NCBI RefSeq assembly: GCF_014200375.1
Contig: NZ_JACHBP010000001.1
Coordinates: 2,294,001 to 2,358,000 of the forward strand
Direction of reading: 5' to 3'
Source: Terrimesophilobacter mesophilus
Lineage (GTDB): Bacteria > Actinomycetota > Actinomycetes > Actinomycetales > Microbacteriaceae
Length of the DNA: 64,000 nucleotides
Below, in pieces: positions 8,816-18,795 of the stretch; the first letter of the stretch is position 1; each line of letters starts with the position of its first letter. Position numbers and translations under genes: made by a program. The notes beneath the pieces were generated by a model. The model was not told the origin of the DNA, searched no databases, and worked only from the letters and a program-made list of their open reading frames with translations.

Positions 8816-11677
8816 GTGACGAGCCAGGACCTGACGATCACCCTTCCGCGCCCGCCGAAGGAATCGCCGCGCGCACCGTTTCCTGTGCTGGCCTCGCTCG
8901 CGCCCGTTGCCGCATCCCTAGCCCTGTGGGCGATCACCCGGTCTGCGTTCGCGATGGTGTTCGCCCTGCTCGGGCCGGTCATCGCGCTCGCAGGTCTCGG
9001 CGACGCGCGGCGTCGGTCCCGTCGGGAGGCGAGGAGGGAGCGTGCACGATTCGAGCGAGAAGTCGTCGCGACGGTTCGCGCCATCGACGACGCGCACGCG
9101 CGTGAGCGGGAGGCGCTGGATGCCGCGGCACCGGGTGCGATCACCGTGGCGACGTCGCGGGGCCGATCGGAGTGGTGGCGGGGGACGGTCGGCGGTGGAG
9201 TGCCGGTCCGCGTCGGACTCGGATCCGTGCCGAGCCGTATCGACCTTCAGCCACGTGGTGAGGAGTGGATCGATGACGCTCCAGGCGGCTCCGCCCACCA
9301 TGAGACCGACCGGCACGTGCTCGCCCTTCGCCGGCTTCGAGAGCGTGCCGGCTTCCTGCCGGGGGCGCCCATCGTGATCGATGCGCGCCCCGGAATCGGG
9401 ATCTGCGGCTCGGGGGCCGAGGCGATCGCCTGCGCGTCGGCGATCGTCCTCCAGATCTCCTGTCTCCTGTCGCCGGACGACGTCGAGCTCTGGATCCCGT
9501 CGAACCCTCCTCCCGGGCTCGACTGGATCCGTGGCCTGCCGCATGCCCGTCATGCTCCGTCGACGACAGTCGACGATCCCGGCGGCCTGCACATCGAGTT
9601 CCACTCCTCCGAGCCGGCCGCACGCATCCACCTCGCGATTGCCGCCGACGAGAGGGCTCTGCCTCGCGAGTGCAGAGTGATCCTGCGAATCCGGGGGAGG
9701 GCGGGGCGCATCATCCGGCATCCCGATCGACTGGACGTCGGGACCTTCGCCCCCGACTTCGTGTCGGATCGCCAGGCGCGCCAGGCCGCGGCATCCCTCT
9801 CCACCGCACACCTCGGGGCCGTCACGTCGCGACCCGCGATTCCGGGGCTCGTGAGACTGGGGGACTTCGAGCAGCAGGTTCGCACCGACGGAAGGTCGCT
9901 CCAGGCGATCGTCGGGCGCGACTCGAACGGCCCCGTGGTCATCGACCTCGTCCGCGACGGGCCGCATGCGGTCGTCGGGGGCACGACGGGGAGCGGCAAG
10001 AGCGAACTGCTCGTGACCTGGATCCTCGCTCTCGCGGCCGGATACGACCCGACGCAGGTTAACTTCCTGCTGGTGGACTTCAAGGGCGGCGCGGCCTTCG
10101 CCCCGATCGCGAGCCTCCCTCACACGGTCGGGGTCATGACCGACCTGGATGCGAGCGCGGCGGGACGGGCGATCGCGAGCCTCGGCGCCGAACTGCGACG
10201 GCGAGAGCGCGTACTCGCGTCGAACGCCGTGCGTTCCGTCGGGGAACTCGCTGAGGATGCGGCCATTCCCTCCCTCGTGATCGTCGTCGATGAGTTCGCG
10301 GCCATGATGTCGGAGCTTCGCGACCTGCACGATCTCTTCAGCGACCTGGCCGCGCGCGGCCGTTCACTCGGGATCCACCTCATCCTGTGCACCCAGCGGC
10401 CGGCGGGCGCGATCTCGGAATCCATCCTGGCGAACTGCGGGCTCCGGGTGGCCCTTCGAGTCAACAACGCGTCGGACAGCATCGCCATCATCGGTTCGGC
10501 GGATGCCGCGACGTTGCCGCAGAGCCCATCGGGTCGCGGGCTCATCGCGCATGCCGGCGGTCCTCCCGGACTCGTGCAGTGGGCGATCTCGGACGCGGCG
10601 GACGTGTCCAGCATCCTGAGCAGGAACGAGCATCGCGCCTGGGCTCCGCATCGACCATGGCTGGACCCGCTCCCGCTCGTCCTCTCCGAGTCCGACGTGC
10701 CCGTCACCGCGCATCCGTCGATCTCCTTCGGTCTCGTGGATATCCCTCACGAACAGCGTCGAGATGTCGCGACCTTCACACCGTCGACGGATGGGAACCT
10801 CGTCGTGTTCGGCGGCCACGAGAGCGGCAAGTCGACGGCGCTCGCCGCGCTCGCCCGTTCCGCGTCCAGCGTCGTCGTCATCCCTCCGTGCATCGAGGGC
10901 GCATGGGATGCGGTCTCCGCCGCACTCGAATCCACGCGGAGAGGGCACGGCCCCGCCCTCGTTCTCCTCGACGATGTCGAGTCGGTGATCGGTCGATTCG
11001 GCCCGGACCACGAGACCGCATTCATCGACATGCTCACGGCGATCGCGAGGGAGGGTCCGCGCTCCGGAACCGCCCTGGTCATCACGGCGGGTTCGCCTCG
11101 AGGGCGCTGCCAGTCCCTCGTGTCGTTGTGCGAGTCCACGCTTCTGTTGAGGATGCCGAGCCGCCAGGATCACGTGCTCGCCGGCGGAGCGGCTTCGGAC
11201 TTCGTCGCCGACCTGGCAGCGGGAGGCGGCCGGTGGAAGGGGCTCACGGTCCAGGTCGTCGCGACCGGGACACTCGCCCAGGAGTCCCCACCGGCCGCCC
11301 CCGTGCTCGAACTGCCGGCCGGAGGCACCTGCATCGTGGTGTCGCAGCGTCCGGGCGCTCTCCGGAACCGGCTCGAGCGGATCGGGCAGGTCCGTGTCCT
11401 CGAACACTCGACGCGCCCGTCGTTCGACGACGCGGGCAGCGCCACCGCCGGCTCGCCGCCCGCCATCTTCGTGGCGGACGCCGACACGTGGCAGTCCTCG
11501 TGGAGTGTGCTGGCCTCCCTCAAGACCCGCTCGCAGCTCGTGTTTCACGAGTGCTGCGCATCGGACTTCCGACTGCTCACCCGGTCACGACAGGTCCTCC
11601 TGCCCACCGACCCGTCCGCGGACACGGTCGTCGTCCTCCAGCCTGACGGCCGGATGTCCCGGGCGATGCTGCCCTGA
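8816..11677 (+). CDS. FtsK/SpoIIIE (EccC-like) two-domain ATPase
   Basis: This 953-residue membrane-anchored protein carries two hydrophobic stretches near residues 25-60. Its first FtsK/SpoIIIE ATPase domain has Walker [10 protein letters not shown] near 390-398, DFKGGAAF, and [10 protein letters not shown] as Walker B. A second, weaker ATPase module has GGHESGKST near 666-674 and LVLLDD. The architecture is that of type VII secretion motor EccC rather than a DNA-translocating FtsK, which would have one motor and a gamma domain. No WXG100 substrate, EccB, EccD or mycosin gene is in the window. A 99-bp gap separates it from the FHA gene. GTG at 8816 is taken as the start; no strong ribosome site is visible. 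Confidence 0.9.
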   Translation: MTSQDLTITLPRPPKESPRAPFPVLASLAPVAASLALWAITRSAFAMVFALLGPVIALAGLGDARRRSRREARRERARFEREVVATVRAIDDAHAREREALDAAAPGAITVATSRGRSEWWRGTVGGGVPVRVGLGSVPSRIDLQPRGEEWIDDAPGGSAHHETDRHVLALRRLRERAGFLPGAPIVIDARPGIGICGSGAEAIACASAIVLQISCLLSPDDVELWIPSNPPPGLDWIRGLPHARHAPSTTVDDPGGLHIEFHSSEPAARIHLAIAADERALPRECRVILRIRGRAGRIIRHPDRLDVGTFAPDFVSDRQARQAAASLSTAHLGAVTSRPAIPGLVRLGDFEQQVRTDGRSLQAIVGRDSNGPVVIDLVRDGPHAVVGGTTGSGKSELLVTWILALAAGYDPTQVNFLLVDFKGGAAFAPIASLPHTVGVMTDLDASAAGRAIASLGAELRRRERVLASNAVRSVGELAEDAAIPSLVIVVDEFAAMMSELRDLHDLFSDLAARGRSLGIHLILCTQRPAGAISESILANCGLRVALRVNNASDSIAIIGSADAATLPQSPSGRGLIAHAGGPPGLVQWAISDAADVSSILSRNEHRAWAPHRPWLDPLPLVLSESDVPVTAHPSISFGLVDIPHEQRRDVATFTPSTDGNLVVFGGHESGKSTALAALARSASSVVVIPPCIEGAWDAVSAALESTRRGHGPALVLLDDVESVIGRFGPDHETAFIDMLTAIAREGPRSGTALVITAGSPRGRCQSLVSLCESTLLLRMPSRQDHVLAGGAASDFVADLAAGGGRWKGLTVQVVATGTLAQESPPAAPVLELPAGGTCIVVSQRPGALRNRLERIGQVRVLEHSTRPSFDDAGSATAGSPPAIFVADADTWQSSWSVLASLKTRSQLVFHECCASDFRLLTRSRQVLLPTDPSADTVVVLQPDGRMSRAMLP

Positions 11678-11696
11678 AGCTCTGGCCCCGCGCCGA

Positions 11697-12812
11697 CTAG
11701 CCCAGTACGTCCGCGATCGCCGTGTGGTCGAAGCCGAGCGCGGTCGCCACGGCCTCGTTGACCACGTTGCCGCCGTGGGTGTTGAGCCCTTTCGCGAGGG
11801 CGCCGTCCGCACCGAGCGCCGTGCGCCATCCGTTGTTCGCGATGGCCCGCACATAAGGCATCGTCGCATTGGTCAGCGCATAGGTCGACGTGTTCGGCAC
11901 GGCGCCCGGCATGTTCGCGACGCAGTAGAAGAGCGAATCGTGAACGGTGAACGTCGGGTTGTCGTGGGTGGTCGGATGCGAGTCCGCGAAGCAGCCGCCC
12001 TGGTCCACGGCGATGTCGACGAGCACGCTTCCCGGCTTCATCCGCGACACCAGGTCGTTGCTGACGAGCTTGGGTGCTTTCGCACCCGGCACGAGCACCG
12101 AGCCGATGACGAGGTCTGCACCCAGCAGCGCGCGTTCGATCTCGAAGCCGTTGGATGCGATCGTGCGCACGCGCCCCGCGTAGACCTCGTCGAGCTCCTT
12201 GAGCCGCTGCAGGTTCGTGTCGAGGACGGTCACGTCGGCTCCGAGGCCGACGGAGACGGAGACCGCATTGGTTCCGGCCACGCCGCCACCGAGCACGACG
12301 ACCTTCGCCGGGTAGGTCCCCGGCACGCCGGGAACCAGGAGCCCCGGGCCGCCATTGGGCTTCAACATGGCGTTCGCCCCGACGATGGGCGCAAGTCTCC
12401 CGGCGACCTCACTCATCGGCGCGAGGAGCGGGAGCGCCCTGGTCGGCAGCTGCACGGTCTCGTAGGCGATGGCCGTCACGTTCGAGTCGACGAGTGCGGA
12501 GGTGAGTTCCGGCTCTGCCGCCAGGTGCAGGTAGGCGAACAGCACGAGGCCGTCCCGGAAGTACCCGTACTCCTCGGCGATCGGCTCCTTGACCTTCAGC
12601 AGCAGGTCGGCGGTCGACCAGACATCCGCTGCGCCACCCGCGATCTCGGCACCCGCTGCACGGTACTCGTCGTCCGTGATGGAGGACCCGAGCCCGGCAC
12701 CCGTTTCGACGAGCACGCTGTGGCCGTTGGCGACGAGGTCATGAACCCCTGCCGGAGTGATGGCGACCCTGAACTCGTTGTTCTTGATCTCCCTGGGGAT
12801 GGCGACCTTCAT
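11697..12812 (-). CDS. ald: Alanine dehydrogenase
   Basis: This 371-residue NAD-dependent enzyme interconverts L-alanine and pyruvate plus ammonia. The length is exactly that of the family. It shows the substrate-binding pair Lys75 (KVKEP) and His96 (YLHLA), the Rossmann loop [12 protein letters not shown], and DIAVDQGG. The frame is open further upstream, but ATG at 12812 begins the conserved [10 protein letters not shown] and has AGGAGAG just before it. It converges on the FtsK/SpoIIIE gene with only 19 bp between stop codons and is divergent from the polyamine importer. It fits the amino-acid and amine catabolic theme of the next 13 kb. Confidence 0.97.
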   Translation of the reverse strand: MKVAIPREIKNNEFRVAITPAGVHDLVANGHSVLVETGAGLGSSITDDEYRAAGAEIAGGAADVWSTADLLLKVKEPIAEEYGYFRDGLVLFAYLHLAAEPELTSALVDSNVTAIAYETVQLPTRALPLLAPMSEVAGRLAPIVGANAMLKPNGGPGLLVPGVPGTYPAKVVVLGGGVAGTNAVSVSVGLGADVTVLDTNLQRLKELDEVYAGRVRTIASNGFEIERALLGADLVIGSVLVPGAKAPKLVSNDLVSRMKPGSVLVDIAVDQGGCFADSHPTTHDNPTFTVHDSLFYCVANMPGAVPNTSTYALTNATMPYVRAIANNGWRTALGADGALAKGLNTHGGNVVNEAVATALGFDHTAIADVLG

Positions 12813-13086
12813 TGCTCTCCTGCCCTCTGGAACATTCCCGTCGCTGTCCGTGGCGACACCCACGGTGCGACTCTGCACCGGGTCATCCTCAACATTACTC
12901 GGCTGTGACGATGGATTCCGAACCGATTGTGATCGAAAGGTACTGATTTCGTAAAATATCGGGTCAAAAGTCGTTGTTTCGGTCATCTTTTGGTGCGAAG
13001 TTGCGTCACTGTGTGGCAGTATCAAGCAACACGGAACAATGTTGTCCCTGCCCTGAATTGCACTTGTCCTAAGGAGTCGTGTTCTC
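12813..13086. promoter_or_regulatory. Divergent control region between ald and the polyamine importer
   Basis: This 274-bp region is the only non-coding space between two divergent units and is noticeably AT-richer than its flanks, especially 12930-13030. It must hold promoters for both ald and the importer. An AAGGAG ribosome site (around 13071-13076) serves the plus-strand gene. I could not assign convincing -35/-10 pairs or a clear operator by eye. Ald genes are often controlled by Lrp/AsnC-type regulators, but none is encoded here. Confidence 0.6.
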
Positions 13087-14301
13087 ATGACCAAGCCACT
13101 GCCCGAAGATCCGTTCATTCGCAGCCTCGTCCTGCAGGCCCAGCGTGCGCAGTTCTCACGCCGAAACATCCTCAAGGGCGCGGGGATCGGGGCCGGCGCC
13201 CTGGCGCTCGCTGCGTGTTCCCCCGGTGGCGGTGGTGAAGACAAGCCCAAGGCCGCCAAAGACATCTCGGACACCGACAAGACGGTGCGCTGGGACAACT
13301 GGGCGCTGTATCTCGACGTGGACGACAACGGCCACTACCCGACTCTCGAGGCGTTCGAGAAGCAGTCCGGCATCAAGGCCACCTACACCGAGGCCGTCGA
13401 CGACAACAACACCTACTACGGCAAGGTCAAGGACCAGTTGAAGCTGGGCCAGGACATCGGTTGCGACACCGTGTGCCTCACCGACTGGATGGTGGACCGC
13501 TGGATCCGCTTCGGATATACACAGGAGTTCGACTACTCGCAGATCCCCAACGCCAAGAACCTCGTTCCTGCGCTCAAGGACGTGGACTTCGACCCCGGAC
13601 GCAAGATGTCTCTGCCCTGGCAGGGCGGGTTCGCCGGAATCGCGTGGAACAAGGACCAGCTTCCCGGAGGCCTCACCTCGGTCTCCGACCTGTGGGACTC
13701 CTCGCTCAAGGGCCGCGTCGGCGTGCTGTCGGAGATGCGGGACACCATGGGCTGCATCATGCAGGATCTCGGGACCACGATCGACGGCAAGTGGGGCGAC
13801 GACGATTTCAGCGCCGCGATCGACGTGCTGAAGAAGCAGGTCGACGACGGCCAGATCCGCAACATCAAGGGCAACTCCTATAAGGAGGACCTGCAGAACG
13901 GCGACACGCTCGCCGCCATCGTCTGGTCCGGCGACATCACCCAGCTGAACTTCGAGGCCGGTGACCACTGGGCGTTCGCGCTTCCGAGCAAGGGCGGCAC
14001 GCTGTGGAACGACAACTTCCTCATCCCGATCGGATCCCAGCACAAGAAGAACGCTGAGGCTCTCATCAACTACTACTACGACCCCGAGGTCGCAGCACAG
14101 GTCGCCGCATACGTGAACTACATTCCGCCGGTGGCCGGGACCAAGGAAGCGATGATGGCGCTCGACCCGTCGCTCGCCGACGACCAGCTGATCTTCCCGA
14201 ATGAGGCGACCCTGGCGAATGCCCACGTGTTCCGCAGCTTGAGCTCTGACGAGGACCAGCGCTACAACGCGCAGTTCCAGGCGATCCTCCTCGGAGTCTG
14301 A
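13087..14301 (+). CDS. potD: Polyamine-type ABC transporter substrate-binding lipoprotein
   Basis: This 404-residue protein has a twin-arginine signal (SRRNILKGAG, residues about 22-31) followed by a hydrophobic core and a lipobox LAAC, so it is probably exported folded and lipid-anchored on the outer face. The mature part is a PotD/PotF-type solute-binding protein for spermidine or putrescine. It opens a tight importer operon with ATPase and two permeases. Two further paralogues lie at 18796 and 19995. The exact ligand cannot be read from the sequence. The start is supported by AGGAG upstream. Confidence 0.93.
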   Translation: MTKPLPEDPFIRSLVLQAQRAQFSRRNILKGAGIGAGALALAACSPGGGGEDKPKAAKDISDTDKTVRWDNWALYLDVDDNGHYPTLEAFEKQSGIKATYTEAVDDNNTYYGKVKDQLKLGQDIGCDTVCLTDWMVDRWIRFGYTQEFDYSQIPNAKNLVPALKDVDFDPGRKMSLPWQGGFAGIAWNKDQLPGGLTSVSDLWDSSLKGRVGVLSEMRDTMGCIMQDLGTTIDGKWGDDDFSAAIDVLKKQVDDGQIRNIKGNSYKEDLQNGDTLAAIVWSGDITQLNFEAGDHWAFALPSKGGTLWNDNFLIPIGSQHKKNAEALINYYYDPEVAAQVAAYVNYIPPVAGTKEAMMALDPSLADDQLIFPNEATLANAHVFRSLSSDEDQRYNAQFQAILLGV

Positions 14302-14302
14302 G

Positions 14303-15502
14303 GTGGCATCCGGGGCCTTTGCCGAAAGCGGTGCAGATCTCGAACTGGTGGGGATCCAAAAGCGATTCCCCGGCTTCACCGCGATCGAACACCTGGATCT
14401 CACGATTCCCGCCGGGTCGTTCTTCGCGCTCCTCGGCCCGTCGGGGTGCGGAAAGACGACCACCCTGCGGCTCGTCGCCGGGCTCGAGGACCCGACGGAG
14501 GGGAAGATCCTGATCGGTGGGAAGGACGTCACGAACCTGAAGCCGTACCAGCGGCAGGTGAACACCGTGTTCCAGAGCTACGCGCTCTTCCCGCACATGA
14601 CGGTGCTCGAAAACGTCGCGTTCGGGTTGCGTCGGCGCAGGATCGACGACGCCGTGGGCAAGGCGCACGAGGCGCTCCGGCTCGTCGAGCTGGATCATCT
14701 CTCCGCCCGCAAGCCGCAGCAGCTGTCCGGAGGGCAGCAGCAGCGGGTCGCCCTCGCGAGAGCGATCGTGAACCGCCCGGCGCTCCTGCTCCTCGATGAG
14801 CCGTTGGGCGCGCTCGACCTGAAGCTGCGCCGGCAGATGCAGCTCGAGCTGAAGTCGATCCAGGAAGAGGTCGGACTCACCTTCGTCCACGTCACGCACG
14901 ATCAGGAAGAGGCCATGACCATGGCCGACACGGTCGCCGTCATGAACAAGGGCGAGATCGAGCAGCTCGGCGCGCCGGAGGAACTCTACGAGCTGCCGCG
15001 GACGGCGTTCGTGGCGAACTTCCTCGGTCAGTCGAACCTGTTCACCGGTCATGTCTCGGGGTCGACGAGTTCGAGCATCAGCGTGGATGTCGAAGGAACG
15101 AAGATCACGGTGCCGACCAAGCGTGCGCAGCGCCACAAGGGCGAGGTCACGGTCGGGGTCCGCCCGGAGAAACTTCACCTCCACAAGGACGCCCCGAAGA
15201 AGAGTCCGGACATCAACACGCTCGGCCCCGGACGCATCATCGACGTCTCGTTCAGCGGGGTGAGCACGCAGTATATGATCGCGATCCCCGGTATCGGCAC
15301 TGTGTCGGTGTTCCAGCAGAACATGACATTCGGCCCGCTCGCCGGTGAAGGCGCCGAAGTGTGGGTGAGCTGGAATGTCGATCACGGATTCGGACTCGAG
15401 GACGAACCATCCCCGACGCCCCGGTTCCCGGCTGACACCGACACGGCGACGATCGCAGTGCAGAAGAAGCGTGCCCTGATGTCGGAGCTCGAGGAGGCCT
15501 GA
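14303..15502 (+). CDS. potA: Polyamine-type ABC transporter ATP-binding protein
   Basis: This 399-residue ATPase energises the PotBC-type permeases. Walker A (GPSGCGKTTT) is near residue 47, the Q-loop follows, the ABC signature is LSGGQQQR, Walker B is LLLLDEPLGALD, and the switch His is in VTHDQEEA. The C-terminal extension is a TOBE domain, normal for the spermidine/putrescine class. The GTG start lies one base after the binding-protein stop, with GGAG at 14293-14296. Confidence 0.95.
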   Translation: MASGAFAESGADLELVGIQKRFPGFTAIEHLDLTIPAGSFFALLGPSGCGKTTTLRLVAGLEDPTEGKILIGGKDVTNLKPYQRQVNTVFQSYALFPHMTVLENVAFGLRRRRIDDAVGKAHEALRLVELDHLSARKPQQLSGGQQQRVALARAIVNRPALLLLDEPLGALDLKLRRQMQLELKSIQEEVGLTFVHVTHDQEEAMTMADTVAVMNKGEIEQLGAPEELYELPRTAFVANFLGQSNLFTGHVSGSTSSSISVDVEGTKITVPTKRAQRHKGEVTVGVRPEKLHLHKDAPKKSPDINTLGPGRIIDVSFSGVSTQYMIAIPGIGTVSVFQQNMTFGPLAGEGAEVWVSWNVDHGFGLEDEPSPTPRFPADTDTATIAVQKKRALMSELEEA

Positions 15503-15504
15503 CC

Positions 15505-16416
15505 ATGGCCTTCAGCGCATTCGCGACGGGCACCGCGCAAGAGCAGGCTCCGCGGCGGAAGAGCAAGATCGCCCTGCTCCTCCTGCTGCCGGGCATCCTC
15601 TACCTGATGCTGTTCTTCCTCGTTCCGCTCGTGTCGCTCGTCATCACCTCGTTCCAGGCGCCGGTGCCCTACGGCGACATCGGGGAGTTCCAGACGGCGT
15701 TCAAGTGGCAGAACTACGTCGACGTCGTGAACACGTATGGCGAACACATCCTCCGCTCCTTCGGATACGCGATTCTCGCCACGATCTTCGCGCTGCTGTT
15801 CAGCTACCCGCTCGCGTATTTCATCGGAGTGAAGGCGCGACGCTGGCCGCTCCTGCAGAACCTCATGCTCGTCCTCGTGATAGCGCCGTTCTTCATCAGC
15901 TTCCTGCTGCGCACACTCGCCTGGAAGTCGATCCTCTCCGATGAGTCATTCGTGATCAGCGGGCTCAAGGCGCTCTCCCTCATGGCGCCGGATGCCCATT
16001 TCACCGGCACGGCCGCCGCGGTCGTGTTCGGACTCACCTACAACTTCATCCCGTTCATGACCCTGCCGCTGTACTCCAACCTCCAGCAACTGGACACGCG
16101 GCTTCTCGAGGCCGGAAGCGACCTCTACTCGACGCCGTCGAAGACCTTCTTCAAGGTCACCGTGCCGCTGTCGATGACCGGAATCGTCTCGGGAGTGCTG
16201 CTGACGTTCATCCCGGCCGCAGGCGACTACATCAACGCGAGCCGCGACTTCCTGGGAGGCACGGGCACCGCCATGATCGGGAACGTGATCGAGAGCAACT
16301 TCCTCGTGACTCTGAACTATCCGGTCGCCGCCGCCCTCTCGATCATCCTCATGGCAGTGATCCTCGTCATGGTCACCGTGTACGTCAAACGGAGTGGAAC
16401 GGAGGACCTGCTGTGA
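15505..16416 (+). CDS. potB: Polyamine-type ABC transporter permease 1
   Basis: This 303-residue inner-membrane protein has about six transmembrane helices and the binding-protein-dependent permease fold. The EAA-type cytoplasmic loop that contacts the ATPase is visible as LLEAGSDLYSTPSKTF. It begins two bases after potA with a GAGGAGG ribosome site, and ends overlapping the second permease. It pairs with the next gene to form the channel. Confidence 0.93.
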   Translation: MAFSAFATGTAQEQAPRRKSKIALLLLLPGILYLMLFFLVPLVSLVITSFQAPVPYGDIGEFQTAFKWQNYVDVVNTYGEHILRSFGYAILATIFALLFSYPLAYFIGVKARRWPLLQNLMLVLVIAPFFISFLLRTLAWKSILSDESFVISGLKALSLMAPDAHFTGTAAAVVFGLTYNFIPFMTLPLYSNLQQLDTRLLEAGSDLYSTPSKTFFKVTVPLSMTGIVSGVLLTFIPAAGDYINASRDFLGGTGTAMIGNVIESNFLVTLNYPVAAALSIILMAVILVMVTVYVKRSGTEDLL

Positions 16417-17282
16417 CACTCCAGGAAGGCCGCGTCGTCAGCAGGGCGGTGACCCGGCCGGCTCCTCCCAGCCGCAGGGGCGCGCGACTGGGCGTCGGGA
16501 AATGGGTTCTGCCGATCTATGCGGCGATCGCGTTCGTGTTCCTGCTCATCCCGATCGCGTACACCTTCGTGTTCTCCTTCAACGACTCGGTCAAGTCGAA
16601 CATCGTCTGGCGCGGGTTCACCTTCGACAAGTGGCTCAACGTCTGCGACCAGATCGATGTGTGTGTCGCGTTCGGGAACAGTCTCATCATCGGCATCACG
16701 GCGACGATCGCTGCGACGATCCTCGGCACCATGATCGCGATCGCCCTCGTGAGGTATCGGTTCCGCTTCCGTTCCGCGATCAGCCTGCTCCTGTTCCTCC
16801 CGATGGCGACGCCGGAGGTCGTGCTCGGCGCAGGACTTGCAGCAGAATTCCTCGGCGCAGGAGTGCAGAAGGGCCTCGGGACGATCATCATCGCCCACAC
16901 CATGTTCTGCGTGAGCTTCGTCGTCGTCACGGTCAAGGCACGAGTCTCGACTCTCGACCCCGCGCTCGAAGAGGCGGGAAGGGACCTGTACGGCTCGCCG
17001 AACCAGGTGTTCTGGCGGGTGACGTTCCCGCTCCTGCTTCCCGGCATCATCGCGGCGGCCCTGCTCTCGTTCGCTCTGAGCTTCGATGACTTCATCATCA
17101 CGAACTTCAATGCGGGAACGACGAGCACCTTCCCGAAGTACATCTACATCTCCGCTGCGCGTGGAATCCCCGCAGAAGCGAACGTCATCGCCTCCGCGGT
17201 GTTCTTCCTCGCCATCATTCTCGTACTGGCCGCCCAGATCTCCTCGGCGGTGAAGCGCAAGCGGCTCGCGAAGGTCGGATGA
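16413..17282 (+). CDS. potC: Polyamine-type ABC transporter permease 2
   Basis: This 289-residue partner permease has about six membrane helices after a short basic N-terminus. Its EAA loop reads LEEAGRDLYGSPNQVF. The GTG start overlaps the previous stop as GTGA, a sign of translational coupling. Together with PotA and PotB it completes a single importer that three binding proteins in this window could feed. Confidence 0.93.
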   Translation: MTLQEGRVVSRAVTRPAPPSRRGARLGVGKWVLPIYAAIAFVFLLIPIAYTFVFSFNDSVKSNIVWRGFTFDKWLNVCDQIDVCVAFGNSLIIGITATIAATILGTMIAIALVRYRFRFRSAISLLLFLPMATPEVVLGAGLAAEFLGAGVQKGLGTIIIAHTMFCVSFVVVTVKARVSTLDPALEEAGRDLYGSPNQVFWRVTFPLLLPGIIAAALLSFALSFDDFIITNFNAGTTSTFPKYIYISAARGIPAEANVIASAVFFLAIILVLAAQISSAVKRKRLAKVG

Positions 17283-17304
17283 TGCACAGGAACCACGGTC
17301 GGGC

Positions 17305-18663
17305 ATGACCGGGTACCGGGATCGCGAGAGGCTCGCAGAACTGTGGTCCGCCGAGGTGGACCTGTTCCGCGCTGCCCGGCCGGAATCCGAGAAGCTGTGG
17401 CGGGCCGCGACACGGCATCTTCCGGATGGCGTTCCCATGCTGTGGATGGCGAAATGGCCCGGCCCCTGGCCGGTGTACGTCCGCAGCGCACTCGGAGCGC
17501 ACTTCACCGATGTGGACGGGATCGACCACGTCGATCTCTGCCTCGGCGACACGGGCGCGATGTGCGGTCACGCGCCGGCAGCATCCGTTCGAGCCATCTC
17601 CGAACAGCTCGCGAAGGGCTCGACCTTCATGCTGCCGACCGAGGATGCGGCGGTCGCCGCGGAGCTGCTGACCGAGCGGTTCGGCGTGCCGAGCTGGCAG
17701 TTCACCCTCTCGGCGACGGACGCCAACCGGAGCCTCATCCGGTACGCGCGACAGGTGACCGGCCGCCGGAAGATCCTCGTCCACGACTACTGCTACCACG
17801 GCTCCGTCGACGAGGCCTTCGCGACCCTCGACGACACCGGGGCGGTCGTCGAGCGCCGTGGGAACATCGGCGCGCCGGTGCCTCCGTCCGAGACGACGAT
17901 GGTGGTTCCGTTCAATGACGTCGCCGCTCTCGAGGCCGCACTGTCGACGGGCGAGGTCGCGGCGATGCTCATCGAGCCCGCCCTCACGAACATCGGAATC
18001 GTTCTGCCCGATGACGGCTATCACGACGCGGTTCGCGAACTGTGCACGAGGTTCGGCGTCATCCTCATCATCGATGAGACCCACACGATCAGCGCCGGCC
18101 CCGGCGGCATGACGACGACCTGGGGGTTGTCCCCGGATGCGGTCGTCGTCGGCAAGAGCATCGGCGGCGGGATACCGGCGGGTGCGTTCGGCATGTCGGC
18201 CGAGCTCGCCGAACGAGCACGGCGCAGCCTCGAGCTCGAGGACATCGATGTCGGGGGAGTCGGTGGGACCCTCGCAGGAAACGCACTGTCGCTCGCCGGA
18301 GTGAGGGCGACGCTCTCCGAGGTGCTCACGGCCGACGCGTTCGTGGGTATGACGGCACGGGCGACCGAGTGGACGGCCGGCGTCCAGGCGGTGCTCGACG
18401 AGTTCGCCGTGCCATGGCAGGTCACTCAGCTGGGTGCCCGCGCGGAGTACAGCTTCCGCGCGACACCGCCGCGCGATGGCGCGGAGGCGGCCGCCGCCGA
18501 CGACTTCGAGCTGCAGCAGTACCTTCACCTGCACGCGCTCAATCGCGGCATCCTCATCACACCGTTCCACAACATGGCGCTCATGTGCCCCGTGACGACG
18601 ACGGCGGACGTCGAGCGGCACTCGCTGGCCTTCCGGGAAGCCGTGTCGAGCCTGTACGCCTGA
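17305..18663 (+). CDS. Class III PLP-dependent aminotransferase
   Basis: This 452-residue enzyme belongs to the fold-type I class III aminotransferases, near glutamate-1-semialdehyde aminomutase and omega-transaminase branches. It has the acidic pair in LIIDETHT and the Schiff-base lysine at about Lys284 in VVGKSIGGG. It begins 22 bp after the importer permeases and probably belongs to the same transcript, suggesting it deaminates an imported amine such as putrescine or a related omega-amino compound. Substrate is inference. A true haem-pathway HemL role is unlikely given the context. Confidence 0.85.
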   Translation: MTGYRDRERLAELWSAEVDLFRAARPESEKLWRAATRHLPDGVPMLWMAKWPGPWPVYVRSALGAHFTDVDGIDHVDLCLGDTGAMCGHAPAASVRAISEQLAKGSTFMLPTEDAAVAAELLTERFGVPSWQFTLSATDANRSLIRYARQVTGRRKILVHDYCYHGSVDEAFATLDDTGAVVERRGNIGAPVPPSETTMVVPFNDVAALEAALSTGEVAAMLIEPALTNIGIVLPDDGYHDAVRELCTRFGVILIIDETHTISAGPGGMTTTWGLSPDAVVVGKSIGGGIPAGAFGMSAELAERARRSLELEDIDVGGVGGTLAGNALSLAGVRATLSEVLTADAFVGMTARATEWTAGVQAVLDEFAVPWQVTQLGARAEYSFRATPPRDGAEAAAADDFELQQYLHLHALNRGILITPFHNMALMCPVTTTADVERHSLAFREAVSSLYA

Positions 18664-18795
18664 CCGGCGGCATCCGGCCGGCCCGACGGTGTAACCCTTT
18701 TGGGTACTTGGGGCCGGATGGGCCTTGTGACACCATCGAATCGGTGCCAGTCGACAATTCTGGACCGTCACGTTGCTTCGGGGGAGTCAAGCACA

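Noticed and set aside
9066-11646. Several 390-470-codon frames overlapping the FtsK/SpoIIIE gene
   Set aside because: Low-complexity Arg/Gly-rich translations with no motifs; both ATPase domains lie in the 8816-11677 frame.
8816-11677. Full type VII secretion locus
   Set aside because: No WXG100, EccB, EccD, EccE or mycosin gene within the window; only the motor-like ATPase is present.
17305-18663. HemL (glutamate-1-semialdehyde aminomutase)
   Set aside because: The fold class fits, but it is at the end of a polyamine importer run with no haem genes; called only as a class III aminotransferase.
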